DNA of 64,000 nt, taken from NCBI GenBank assembly GCA_042095835.1, contig JBELML010000016.1, forward strand, positions 1 through 64,000. Reading direction: 5' to 3'. The notes beneath the pieces are model-generated. The model made no database searches and was not told the origin of the DNA. It saw only the letters and a list, made by a program, of their open reading frames with translations. How positions within the stretch are numbered: the stretch's first letter is position 1; each line of letters opens with the position of its first letter. This DNA comes from DATFKA01 sp042095835. Lineage in GTDB: Bacteria; Bacteroidota; Bacteroidia; Chitinophagales; Saprospiraceae. Made by a program: the position numbers and the translations under genes. Below are positions 8,918-17,476 of this stretch, one piece after another.

Positions 8918-9652
8918 TTATTCTTCCATGTCAACTCTTGCATTCAGTTCTTGATCAATTTGGTTCCTTACCTTAATCATTTTCCTTAAAGTATTCCGGG
9001 AAGCACCCATCGTGGATTTTCGAGCAGCAACGATCCAACTCAGGTAATTAAGGTACTCGTTGTCCTTTTTAATTTTTTCAAAGTCATTGGGTTGCTTTTG
9101 CAAAATATTTTGACCTGTTCTTAAGTACTTAGTAATCATGTCGACTTGATTCGGTAAAATGCTTACCACAGTACTGGAAAGTGTTTTATGCATTGCATAT
9201 CCATTATCAAACAAGTAAATGATATTAGACCGTAAGGTATCATTTGTGATTACAGCATATCCTAAGGATCTTAAGTTTTCATAGGTCATCATTCTGGGTT
9301 CAAATGGCTCCCATATTTCTATCCATCCAAACAATTGGGCCATTGAATCCTGATAAGTTGAAGTCTCATCTTCAAGAATACGGAGTAACCGTTCTCCCTT
9401 ACTTACCATAATCGAATCTACTTCCAAAACCACTCCCATATCATTTATTGACCCATTCAAATCGGACTTTAGGCCTTGTAATAGCTTGAATTCTAATTTT
9501 TTTTCTTTCTTTGCTTCATTCCAATTATTTACTTGTAAGGCAAGTAGGATTCCAATCATAACGAGCAGGATTTCCCCTATGGCATACAGCGAGTATTTTC
9601 TGATACGCCCTTTATCCAGTAATTTCTGCCTAATCCTTCGAAATATTTTCAA
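8918..9652 (-). CDS. DUF6090-family membrane protein (copy 1)
   Basis: A 244-residue protein opening with a basic stretch (MKIFRRIRQKLLDKGRIRKY), then one transmembrane helix (AIGEILLVMIGILLALQVNNW) and a long, mostly helical extracytoplasmic part. The RIRKY-x-LYAIGEI-x-LV-x-IGILLALQVNNWNE signature is typical of DUF6090, a family common in Bacteroidota with no known function. A homologue sits 171 bp upstream on the same strand, so this is a tandem duplication that has diverged strongly outside the N-terminus. Confidence 0.82.
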   Translation of the reverse strand: MKIFRRIRQKLLDKGRIRKYSLYAIGEILLVMIGILLALQVNNWNEAKKEKKLEFKLLQGLKSDLNGSINDMGVVLEVDSIMVSKGERLLRILEDETSTYQDSMAQLFGWIEIWEPFEPRMMTYENLRSLGYAVITNDTLRSNIIYLFDNGYAMHKTLSSTVVSILPNQVDMITKYLRTGQNILQKQPNDFEKIKKDNEYLNYLSWIVAARKSTMGASRNTLRKMIKVRNQIDQELNARVDMEE

Positions 9653-9823
9653 TGTGAGATTTTTTTTATTTCTGATAAACTACCCGTTTTGCCACTCGGC
9701 TTTTCAGAGGAACAGTAGGCTTGTTTAAAGATACCATTTTCAGAGAAGTACTTTAATTACTGGATACGATAAAACGATAATTGAAATCACTTAGGTAGCG
9801 AACTATACATGAAACCTCCGATG

Positions 9824-10549
9824 TTATCTTGATCCCAGATATGCATCTATCATTTCCTGTAGTTTTGCTATACTCGCCAGCGTTGCCTTATAATTACCTG
9901 CCGCATTACCAAAAGTAAGTAGCCGATAATGTACCACATTCTGGTATTCCTTACCTTCCCAAAGGGCTGGATAATCGATGGGTTTACTTACTACTCTAAA
10001 TTGAAAAGAATGAAAATTGGCCATATAAAAAGGGGTGATGAAATTAAAATTCAGATCATATTCCATTTGCTCAACTGCTTTGGCACCCATAAAAATCCCC
10101 TCAAAAAGAACTTTCAGTTCCTTTCTTAAGGCATCATCATCGATGAGTTCCAGTCCAGCTGCTTTCAATTCATCATAAGCGGCTCTTTCAAAGTACCCAT
10201 ATTCAATGCCCCAAACTGCTCCAAATAAGGTATCTAAGGCGGGGGTATACGGGGGCATTTCTTCTTTTAACAAACTGTCCAGTCGGCTTACTCTAGCCGT
10301 CCTTTTTTCTAATCTCTTCGACCAATATTTAAATCTTGGAGAAAGATCATTTAATTCACTCTGAATCTCTATAAGCGTTTTCTCTACAAAAGCATTCTCC
10401 TTTCGCTTATCATTCCAGTTGGTCAGGTACAGAGCGATCAGTACACCAATGACGATAAGTAATACCTCACCAAAAGCATAAAGCCAATATTTTCGAATTT
10501 TACCAGAGTCCAGCAGGCGTTTACGGATGCGTCGAAAGAATTTTAGCAT
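9824..10549 (-). CDS. DUF6090-family membrane protein (copy 2)
   Basis: A 241-residue paralogue of the neighbouring 8918-9652 protein. It shares the cytoplasmic RRIRKRLLDSGKIRKYWLYA segment, followed by a single transmembrane helix (GEVLLIVIGVLIALYLTNWN). The C-terminal 190 residues are predicted helical with conserved Trp/Tyr but no catalytic motif I can see. Function is unknown; the pair probably arose by local duplication. Confidence 0.82.
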   Translation of the reverse strand: MLKFFRRIRKRLLDSGKIRKYWLYAFGEVLLIVIGVLIALYLTNWNDKRKENAFVEKTLIEIQSELNDLSPRFKYWSKRLEKRTARVSRLDSLLKEEMPPYTPALDTLFGAVWGIEYGYFERAAYDELKAAGLELIDDDALRKELKVLFEGIFMGAKAVEQMEYDLNFNFITPFYMANFHSFQFRVVSKPIDYPALWEGKEYQNVVHYRLLTFGNAAGNYKATLASIAKLQEMIDAYLGSR

Positions 10550-10724
10550 GGGTTTTAAAATTTTTATGTATCAATTGCCTAAGATGGAGATTGCTTCCAT
10601 CACACTCCCCGTTTTCTGATACTCTCTTTCACAAAGTGCTACTTACTCCCTTTTAAAGTTAGAAAAATTTGCCAAAGTAGCAAGCAAGGTTGATTTGACG
10701 TCCTCTCTAAAACCAGTAGCGGCT

Positions 10725-10810
10725 TAGGGAAAGCCTAAAGCGGCAAACGGATGCTATTCTTCTACAATAATTCTAAACGGTTTTGTTTTAATTTTAAGGC
10801 GTTTGCCCTA
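10725..10810. repeat. R2 repeat fragment (R2-C)
   Basis: The right end TTTTAAGGCGTTTGCCCTA matches the right terminal repeat of the R2 copies near 25.6 and 50.95 kb. On the left, TTAGGG and GGCAAACG are present but separated by about 13 bases. It is probably a shortened or decayed copy, lying in the 301-bp gap before the DEAD-box gene. Confidence 0.4.
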
Positions 10811-10851
10811 ACCTAAAAAGGCCTTTCATGTAGTTGTCATTCATTTTGCTA

Positions 10852-12102
10852 TTACTTCTTTCGCTTTCGGTTTTTCCTTTTGTTTTTCTTCCAATTCTTT
10901 TCCTCTTCTATTGCTCGCATTAAGGCATCTATGTCTGAATTTCGATCTTGCTCAATGAGGAGGGTATCTTTATAAGACAATTTATCAATCTCTAAAATAG
11001 GAATCGGGTGGCCTAGAAATGCTTCTATAGCTTCTAATAATGGTTTTTCACCTTCACTACAAAAAGAAATGGCCTCCCCTTTTTTCCGTCCTCGACCAGT
11101 ACGTCCTACTCGGTGCACATAGTTCTCTGCCTGATCTGGCAAGTCATAATTAACCACAAAATCTACATCTGGCACATCAATTCCCCGGGCACTTACATCG
11201 GTGGCGATGAGTATTTTAGTAGCTCCCTCTTTAAACTGATTGAGCGCATCCAGTCGCTCATCTTGCTCTTTATCTCCGTGAAAGGTCAAGCTTTTTATAC
11301 CAACGCGCTCCATCGCTTTCATGACTCTTTCTGCTCGAACTTTCGTACGCACGAACACCAAAAACTTACTTTCTTTATTTTCGGTGACCGCACGCTCCAA
11401 AAAGAAACGCTTGTGGTCCATCTCAATGAAAGCTATATTATGGTTGATATTTTTGGCTACAGGATCTTTAGGCGAGATCTGAATCCGAATGGCATTACGC
11501 ACCAAGGAGTACGCCAGTTTTTTGATTTTCTTATCTATGGTTGCCGAAAAAAACAAAGTCTGCCGCCGTCGAGGTAATACCCGAATGAGTTCCTGAATGT
11601 CTCTGATAAAACCCAAGTTCAACATGTGATCAGCCTCGTCCAGAATAAGCATATCTACATGATCTAATCGAAGATAGCCTTGACTTTTGAGGTCAAAGAG
11701 TCGCCCCGGAGTAGCAATTAAGATGTCGACACCAGCTTTTAGTTGGGCAATTTGTGGTTCTTGATCCACCCCTCCAATGATACTGAGGGCGGTCACTCTT
11801 GTGTGTTGTCCGATTTGCTGAAACACTTCCGTAATCTGTATCGCCAACTCATGCGTAGGCACCATCACGATACAAAAGACACCATTTTGTCGCTGCTTTT
11901 TTTTTCGTTTTTGTAAAAGATGAACGACGGGTATCCCAAAGGCGGCTGTTTTACCAGTCCCCGTTTGAGCAATCGCCAATACATCTTCTCCTTTCAAAAT
12001 AGAGGGAATAGCTTTGTACTGAATATCGGTAGGGCGAACAAAACCCATTTTGCTCAGGCTTTTCTTGATGGCTGGATGGATAGGATAATCCTCAAATTTC
12101 AT
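10852..12102 (-). CDS. DEAD-box ATP-dependent RNA helicase (RhlE/DeaD type)
   Basis: A 416-residue protein with the complete DEAD-box motif set: Q motif (GFVRPTDIQYKAIP), motif I AQTGTGKT, Ia PTHELA, Ib TPGR, motif II DEAD, motif III SAT, then helicase-C motifs including STARGID-like DVSARGID and HRVGRTGRG. The tail is strongly basic (KNWKKNKRKNRKRKK), as in RhlE-like helicases that bind RNA nonspecifically. It probably remodels RNA in ribosome assembly or mRNA decay, especially in the cold. It is monocistronic here. Confidence 0.93.
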   Translation of the reverse strand: MKFEDYPIHPAIKKSLSKMGFVRPTDIQYKAIPSILKGEDVLAIAQTGTGKTAAFGIPVVHLLQKRKKKQRQNGVFCIVMVPTHELAIQITEVFQQIGQHTRVTALSIIGGVDQEPQIAQLKAGVDILIATPGRLFDLKSQGYLRLDHVDMLILDEADHMLNLGFIRDIQELIRVLPRRRQTLFFSATIDKKIKKLAYSLVRNAIRIQISPKDPVAKNINHNIAFIEMDHKRFFLERAVTENKESKFLVFVRTKVRAERVMKAMERVGIKSLTFHGDKEQDERLDALNQFKEGATKILIATDVSARGIDVPDVDFVVNYDLPDQAENYVHRVGRTGRGRKKGEAISFCSEGEKPLLEAIEAFLGHPIPILEIDKLSYKDTLLIEQDRNSDIDALMRAIEEEKNWKKNKRKNRKRKK

Positions 12103-12458
12103 AGTTCATTATTTTTTAAAGCCCTCCAACTGTTTTTGCTAAGGAGCGATTCCTCATTATACTCCGCAAAGATAGGGAAAGTTCCTCCAAGTTGGAATCG
12201 ACTTCTAAGGTACGACCCCTTATCTTCTTCCTTTTCCAGCGAACATCTAAGTCTCTTTCAACGTCATTGATCAAGCTATAAACTACTTCTATCTAAGATT
12301 AATTTAATACCAATTTGTCAAAAAAATAAATGGTACTTGGGCCAACCCAGATCCAAATACACCTCCCAAAGTATTGATATCTGCAAATAGTACGAAGATT
12401 CGGGATTGGGACATGTAGCCCTACTAATTGTGATTGAGGGACCGTCAACTTGACTAAA
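12103..12458. other. Intergenic stretch with no recognised feature
   Basis: These 356 bases separate the DEAD-box start from the YHS gene. Short frames on both strands are broken or lack family resemblance. A promoter for the helicase presumably lies near 12.1-12.2 kb, but I cannot point to a clear TAnnTTTG box. Confidence 0.4.
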
Positions 12459-12614
12459 ATGGGCGGTAGATACAACCCAGTATGTAATATTCCAGTACAA
12501 AAAAGTACAGCCAAACACGTCCTTGACTTTGAAGGCGAAAAAGTCTACTTCTGCTGCGATGGCTGCAAGGTCAGCTTCGAAAAGGAGCCCGCAAAGTATT
12601 TTGCTAAATCCTAA
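12459..12614 (+). CDS. Small YHS-domain protein
   Basis: A 51-residue reading frame starting MGGRYNPVCNIPVQKSTAKH. It then gives a DFEGEKVYFCCDGCKVSFEKEPAKYFAKS C-terminal half (split here: DFEGEKVYFC / CDGCKVSFEKEPAKYFA). This is a complete YHS domain: the N-P-V-C-x-x-P-V box, then Y-F-C-C-x-x-C-x-x-x-F-x-x-x-P-x-x-Y. YHS domains are found in metal-handling proteins (copper or heavy-metal ATPases) and the cysteines probably bind metal. An upstream in-frame stop limits the start to within 21 bases of the ATG. It stands alone, close to the 3' end of the PL6 gene on the other strand, so it may be a small soluble metal chaperone or a leftover domain. Confidence 0.75.
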   Translation: MGGRYNPVCNIPVQKSTAKHVLDFEGEKVYFCCDGCKVSFEKEPAKYFAKS

Positions 12615-12637
12615 TCATCCACCCAAAAAGCTGTGTA

Positions 12638-14953
12638 CTAGTACAGTAAATTAAGCTTCAAGTTCTGCTCCGTAATAAGGCGGCCCGAATTCGTGAGGGT
12701 ATTATTCGATTGAGTATTATTCTTGGCACCCCATAGGCGCGCTACCAGACTTACTTTGTTATTCTTAAAGGTATTTCCTGAAAGGTCTACATTGATAATA
12801 CCATAGGTATTGATCAAGATGCCATTTTCTTCTTTTGCGCCACAGTTGCTAAAAGTACTATTGGTGAGCACTAAATTGCCCCCTACCGTAGACTCATCGT
12901 AGCCACCTCGGTAGTAATCGATAACATTCTTTTCTATACCCTCAAAAACACACTGATCAATAAAGATATTTTCAGCGTTGTATTCTCCCTTGTCTTCCCT
13001 TTCCTCAGACAATTCTAAACCATTCTGACAATCTTTGAAGGTAGTGAAGCGCAAGTCAATAAACTCCGCAAAGGAATACTTATACGCTTTGAGGATAAAG
13101 CCAAAATTGCTAACCATACAATCCTCTAGACTTAAATTGTAAAGGCTGGACATCTTTTCTTTCAAACTAGCAAATGCGTATTGCCCCTTACTCCCTTTGA
13201 GATTTATACTTTTTAAATTTAAGGCTCCTCCTGGATGCATTTCAAAGGCTGGCGTTTCAGCAGCACCCGTATATATAATCGTAGCTTTTTCGGCTGGATC
13301 AGCCGACTCAAGGCTTAAGGCTTTGTCAATCCTCAGAGAGGAAGCGACTTCATAATTGCCCGCCTCCAACTTGATTCTATCGCCAGGCTTAGCAGCTTGC
13401 AGGGCTTCCAACAAAGTCTTGGTAGAGTTGATGGTATGGGTTTCGCCTTCCGCTGCCGAGGCTTCGGCAGTATACCAGTCTGGTCCGTATTTCGAGGGAT
13501 CCAAAATATTCGGATCAGCCCCTGGGCTTTTACCAATAGCTCCTACGCTATTATTTTCTGATCGCGCAGCACCAAATAAATCTTTTGTGATCTGATCGAA
13601 ATCAAAGCCATTATATAAATCCATCTCTGGAAGATTGGCAGAAGGTGTATATAAAAAATCGTTTAGCTTGGTCAGCTCAAAAGAAGCTTGCTTCAGCCCA
13701 TCGACTGATTCAAAGTCGAGCCCTTGATTATTGATCAGGTTGCTCTCGAAACGAATCCCGTCCAACTGGTCATGCGCCACAATAGGAGCAGCATCTCCCT
13801 TTGTATTGTAGATCAAATTGTTGGCTACCTCGGTGCGAATAGGGCGAGCAGAGCGGATTTCAGAAGCTGGTAATACATCTGCTTCATCTATATTCGATCC
13901 AACGCCAAACTGCCAGGGTGAAACACAATCAATCCAGGTATTATGCGCCACTACCACATCGGTCACTTGGATATATCTATTCAATGGTGATTTTGGAATA
14001 CCATTCATCACCGCTAGCGGACTTCTGAAAACTTCTCCTTGGAGTTGGTAGAAATAATTGTTGGTTACCCAGTGTCCTGTGCCGATAAGGCGAACGCCGC
14101 CTACCTGCTTGGAGGCTTCATCACCAATAAAATAGTTGCCATCTACGATACAGTAATTCCCATGTCTGGTGACCAGGGAGCCTTCACTTTTGTAAAAAAC
14201 ATTATTTCTGAATTCATTGAAGTTGGTTTTACTAGAGATCACCTCTACTTCACCGTCACATTCTTCAAATAGGTTGTTGGCTACTAAGGTATAGCTGGGT
14301 GCCATTGAGGTAAAGCTATTACCGATCTGAATGGTCTCTGCGCTTGGTCCTCCTTTTGGTGGTCGAGGGCCAAAATGATTCCGAACGATTTGATGATAAT
14401 TTTTGATCGAAGCATTGCCCGCCAAACTGACTCGAACCGTAGGCCCCCGATTAGACTTTCCAGCGATGTAGCACTGACTGAGTTCATTATACCGCCCGTG
14501 AAATTGCACCCAAATATCGGTTAAGTTCCGTTGTAATTGGTTGTAGTCGGTGATGACACAATTCTTAATTTGACAATGATTCGCTAATTGATCTTTACTA
14601 AGCGCAAATTCTATCACGGCATTAGAAGGCGAATAGCCATTCGTAAAATGTAAGCCCTCCACAATCAAGTATTCTCCACCCAATTTCAAATCAGATTTTC
14701 CTTGGATCATCACTTCTCCTGGAGTCTCCGCCCGGAGCATGATGGGTTGCCCTTTTGCACCTTTTCCCGTAAAGCGGATTTCGATATCTTCCCAGACACC
14801 ATTAGCCATGACGATTTCGTCGCCCGCTTGGGCATCGGTAATAGCCGCAGCTAGTTCTGTATTATTTTTCACCATCTGTTGTCCACCATTGGTGGAGGGC
14901 TGACAAGCAACCAGTATAACTAACAATCCAAGTAATAATAGTAGATTCTTCAT
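12638..14953 (-). CDS. PL6-family alginate lyase lipoprotein
   Basis: A 771-residue lipoprotein (LLVILVAC lipobox). The N-terminal parallel beta-helix (residues about 28-480) has PL6 hallmarks: AGDEIVMANGVWED, GRYNELSQCYIAGKSNRGPT, then ISSKTNFNEF with the probable catalytic lysine K242, and SEGSLVTRHGN with the probable catalytic arginine R263. A second beta-helix (about residues 505-771), starting INSTKTLLEALQAAKPGDRI, matches the two-domain layout of AlyGC-type enzymes. It should cleave alginate (poly-M/MG or poly-G) by beta-elimination at the cell surface. It is the last gene of the alginate locus, separated from the others by 431 bp filled with repeats R1-A and R3, so it may have its own promoter. 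Confidence 0.9.
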   Translation of the reverse strand: MKNLLLLLGLLVILVACQPSTNGGQQMVKNNTELAAAITDAQAGDEIVMANGVWEDIEIRFTGKGAKGQPIMLRAETPGEVMIQGKSDLKLGGEYLIVEGLHFTNGYSPSNAVIEFALSKDQLANHCQIKNCVITDYNQLQRNLTDIWVQFHGRYNELSQCYIAGKSNRGPTVRVSLAGNASIKNYHQIVRNHFGPRPPKGGPSAETIQIGNSFTSMAPSYTLVANNLFEECDGEVEVISSKTNFNEFRNNVFYKSEGSLVTRHGNYCIVDGNYFIGDEASKQVGGVRLIGTGHWVTNNYFYQLQGEVFRSPLAVMNGIPKSPLNRYIQVTDVVVAHNTWIDCVSPWQFGVGSNIDEADVLPASEIRSARPIRTEVANNLIYNTKGDAAPIVAHDQLDGIRFESNLINNQGLDFESVDGLKQASFELTKLNDFLYTPSANLPEMDLYNGFDFDQITKDLFGAARSENNSVGAIGKSPGADPNILDPSKYGPDWYTAEASAAEGETHTINSTKTLLEALQAAKPGDRIKLEAGNYEVASSLRIDKALSLESADPAEKATIIYTGAAETPAFEMHPGGALNLKSINLKGSKGQYAFASLKEKMSSLYNLSLEDCMVSNFGFILKAYKYSFAEFIDLRFTTFKDCQNGLELSEEREDKGEYNAENIFIDQCVFEGIEKNVIDYYRGGYDESTVGGNLVLTNSTFSNCGAKEENGILINTYGIINVDLSGNTFKNNKVSLVARLWGAKNNTQSNNTLTNSGRLITEQNLKLNLLY

Positions 14954-14970
14954 TTTTTAAAATTTCACTT

Positions 14971-15161
14971 AGTAACGGACAAAGAATAAGTATGGCATTT
15001 TGGCCGAGAAGATTTTTTTTCAAGACAAGGCAAAAAACGCAGCTAATGCAGGGCATTAGCGAGGCTTTTTAACCTGCCTGCGCCGAAACTTCGGCAGGCA
15101 GGCGCAGTATTGGGATAAAAGATTTCGCCACAAATCAATAAGTTAATTTTTGATCGTTACT
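14971..15161. repeat. R1 interspersed fold-back repeat, copy A (with nested hairpin)
   Basis: It starts AGTAACGGACAAAGAATAAG and ends in GTTACT, 191 bp. The centre has CTAATGC-AG-GGCATTAG, a hairpin whose sequence differs from other copies but still pairs. A 30-bp palindrome (15073-15102, CCTGCCTGC...GCAGGCAGG) is inserted relative to the 160-bp copies C and E. It lies in the gap between the PL6 gene and the rest of the alginate locus. Confidence 0.8.
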
Positions 15162-15163
15162 TT

Positions 15164-15324
15164 GTACACTGTAAATTAAGTTATTTGATGTTTTGAAGTC
15201 AAGATTTTGGCAAAGATCAAGGCGTGGCGCAGCCTGGTAGCCTTAGCTACCAAGGCGAGTACACAACGAAGATATTGGTCAAAAGATGGCTTCAAAATGC
15301 TAAGGAATTTATTTTACAGTGTAC
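15164..15324. repeat. R3 inverted-repeat element
   Basis: A 161-bp element bounded by GTACACTGTAAATTAAGTTA on the left and a right end whose complement begins GTACACTGTAAAATAAATTC. Further inward the ends also share TTTTGAAG. The middle has a GGTAGCCTTAGCTACC hairpin. It abuts R1 copy A almost directly. No coding sequence was seen. Confidence 0.6.
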
Positions 15325-15384
15325 TTAGCCCAAAAGGGTGACTGAATAGGCAGAACTACACCCTCATCATGGTGTACATTGCTA

Positions 15385-16506
15385 TTACAATTCTTCTATA
15401 CTAAAATCTGCATACCACAAGGTTTCATCCCTAAGGTCTTGCGCATTAATCAAGCTCCGATAAATGCCCCATTTAGGTCTTACAAAAGAGGCGTTCGGAC
15501 GCCAATTCACAATGGAATTATTGGAATATTCGAATAGAATACGATCTTCATCAACTGCCTTGATGCTAATTTCATAGGTTCCAGATACTCCATACTGTAT
15601 GACCTCTGTCACCTCCAACCATACATCTATCAAGGGCGCCAAATCGGTACGGGCCAAGGTCACTTGGCTATCTATCTCTGCATAGCGTAGTTCGAGACGA
15701 TCAGGGTTGCTTTTTCGAGTAGTCAGCGTATACATAGGCATACTCTCCAAAGGACCACCTACTGATTTCAGCTGATGTAAGTGGGTGAAATTAGGAGAAG
15801 ATTGAAAGCCGGCTGGTAGTTTAAACTTCCATTTATACACGACCATTTCATTTTCGGTTCCTAATAGATTATCTGGTGATTGATTATAGGTCTTGATCTC
15901 ATTGCGCTGTCTGTCAAAATTGATACAGCGATCATTATCAGCATCGGTATGTATAAAAAAACGGAATACATTCCTGTTCAAGGTACTGTCCCAGACCTCG
16001 TCAATATGCTCGCCAAAACCCGTATGGCTACAATCTGGTGTTTCAATGGGATTATAGCCTGGAGCTAATACAGAAGTGATCAAGTCGTAAGTATTCCCTG
16101 GACCATCCGCCTTTAAACTAACCGCATCGTCCATATTTCTTTCTTTAGCAAGAGCTATGGTCACTGTATTATTGGATTGATTAGAATCGAAATAAGCATC
16201 TTTAAAGGCGAACTTAAAATCTACTGCGACGCTCACTTCTGAGGAATCCGTAGCATAGCTAATCGTTTTCTCAACCTGACTTTCTTGTGCGTCCCCATAA
16301 TCATAGCTGATTGCTGTCTCCAATTGTTGTGTCAGATCAATTTTATCAAGCCAAGTAATTGTAGTCACGGTAGAAACCACGAAAATATCTGTAATGACAG
16401 GGCCCGAAACGGGCTCCTCATCCGAACAGGCATTCAGCCCTAAAGCAAGCGCTATTATCCAGCAGGATAAGATTACATAAGTCTTTTTCTTTCTATTCAT
16501 ATTCAC
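15385..16506 (-). CDS. Jelly-roll polysaccharide-lyase-like lipoprotein of the alginate locus
   Basis: A 373-residue lipoprotein (IALALGLNAC lipobox). Residues about 30-125 look like an Ig-type beta domain. The C-terminal 230 residues resemble the heparin-lyase-I-like beta-jelly-roll: VVYKWKFKLPAGFQSSPNFT, HLHQLKSVGG, LTTRKSNPDRLELRYAE, a DVWLEV strand, and FVRPKWGIYRSL before the C-terminal WYADFSIEEL. Members of that fold include PL7, PL13, PL18 and PL20 lyases, and binding proteins. I cannot place it in a named PL family. It lies 26 bp after the PL7 gene, so it is likely cotranscribed and active at the surface on alginate or a related uronate polymer. Confidence 0.65.
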   Translation of the reverse strand: MNMNRKKKTYVILSCWIIALALGLNACSDEEPVSGPVITDIFVVSTVTTITWLDKIDLTQQLETAISYDYGDAQESQVEKTISYATDSSEVSVAVDFKFAFKDAYFDSNQSNNTVTIALAKERNMDDAVSLKADGPGNTYDLITSVLAPGYNPIETPDCSHTGFGEHIDEVWDSTLNRNVFRFFIHTDADNDRCINFDRQRNEIKTYNQSPDNLLGTENEMVVYKWKFKLPAGFQSSPNFTHLHQLKSVGGPLESMPMYTLTTRKSNPDRLELRYAEIDSQVTLARTDLAPLIDVWLEVTEVIQYGVSGTYEISIKAVDEDRILFEYSNNSIVNWRPNASFVRPKWGIYRSLINAQDLRDETLWYADFSIEEL

Positions 16507-16532
16507 CTGGATTCCTACAGAAGTATGGTCAT

Positions 16533-17474
16533 TTAATGGCTGACACTCAGCTCGTAATATTTCACTTTAGCGAAGGCTCCTTCGTCTTTGGTCGAGAGAT
16601 AATTCCCCGCTTTAAAATAATTCTCAAAGACGCCCCACTTGTCGATATGCACCCCTTCGTAGACAAGTGTTTGTTTATCATTCAATGTTACGGACATGCG
16701 TCCTTCTTCTACTTCTACCTCAAGGGTAAACGCCTCGTTGTAAACGTACTCATCAAAATAAACGCCTGCATCGTCGCCCCAAGCGGATACAGGCAGAATG
16801 TCGTCGCCTGTGGCAGACGTATTTTTTAAAATTTTTGTTTTTACCCTGATTCTGTTATTTGCCCAGTATATTTTCAGCATTGGTGGAGCGTTGTAATCGT
16901 CCTCACCGATGGCTACTCTTTGCGCCTCCGTTAGTCTTCCATGGATTTGCATGATGATGGTCCTGTGGAACTTACCGTCTGAATCTTTGGATATTTCTTC
17001 TACCTTCAATCGGCCTCTTATTTTGCCGCCTTGGGCAAAGGTCCAGTTCTCTCTGTCGCTCCCAGAAGTCATTTGCTCCCTTAGTTCTGTACGAGAATAG
17101 GAGGAATTGGCCGTACTCTGAGCCGGATAGGTGTAAAAAACTAAGCCTCCGTCGATAGAGTCATTGTACATAAACGGTTGCAGCAATTCATTATTGGCAT
17201 AATTCAAAATCGCTGGCGGCTTTACTTCAGATGGTCTACCGATGGGTAAGGTGACCTTCCAATTATTGAGATCAATCTTAGGCAAGAAGTAGTCGACACC
17301 TTCTACTTTTTGTACGGTGGGTTCTTCTACTTCAGGTGCTGGTTGTTGAAGATTCTCCTGCTTGACCACAGAGCATCCAACACTCAATAAGATCACCAGG
17401 AGAGAAGCTAAAAAAACACTCAGACCTCTAGAAGGGCCTGAGTGATTTTTATTACTGTATAAAGAATAGCTCAT
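16533..17474 (-). CDS. PL7-family alginate lyase lipoprotein
   Basis: A 313-residue protein with a lipoprotein signal (VILLSVGC, Cys34). The alginate_lyase2 domain spans about residues 62-312. The three PL7 signatures are present: SRTELREQ (R128, E130, R132), QIH (176-178, with the catalytic His) and YFKAGNY (286-292, with the catalytic Tyr). QIH, rather than QVH, is often linked with preference for G-containing blocks. It should depolymerise alginate by beta-elimination. The start lies only 2 bp after the stop of the PKD lipoprotein gene, so translation is probably coupled. Confidence 0.93.
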   Translation of the reverse strand: MSYSLYSNKNHSGPSRGLSVFLASLLVILLSVGCSVVKQENLQQPAPEVEEPTVQKVEGVDYFLPKIDLNNWKVTLPIGRPSEVKPPAILNYANNELLQPFMYNDSIDGGLVFYTYPAQSTANSSYSRTELREQMTSGSDRENWTFAQGGKIRGRLKVEEISKDSDGKFHRTIIMQIHGRLTEAQRVAIGEDDYNAPPMLKIYWANNRIRVKTKILKNTSATGDDILPVSAWGDDAGVYFDEYVYNEAFTLEVEVEEGRMSVTLNDKQTLVYEGVHIDKWGVFENYFKAGNYLSTKDEGAFAKVKYYELSVSH

Positions 17475-17476
17475 GC

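Noticed and set aside
11113..11577. 154-residue plus-strand frame opposite the DEAD-box gene
   Set aside because: Antisense shadow of a gene with complete helicase motifs.
12299..12518. Two overlapping minus-strand frames of 66-71 residues
   Set aside because: No domain or start signal; they overlap the YHS gene and lack coding character.
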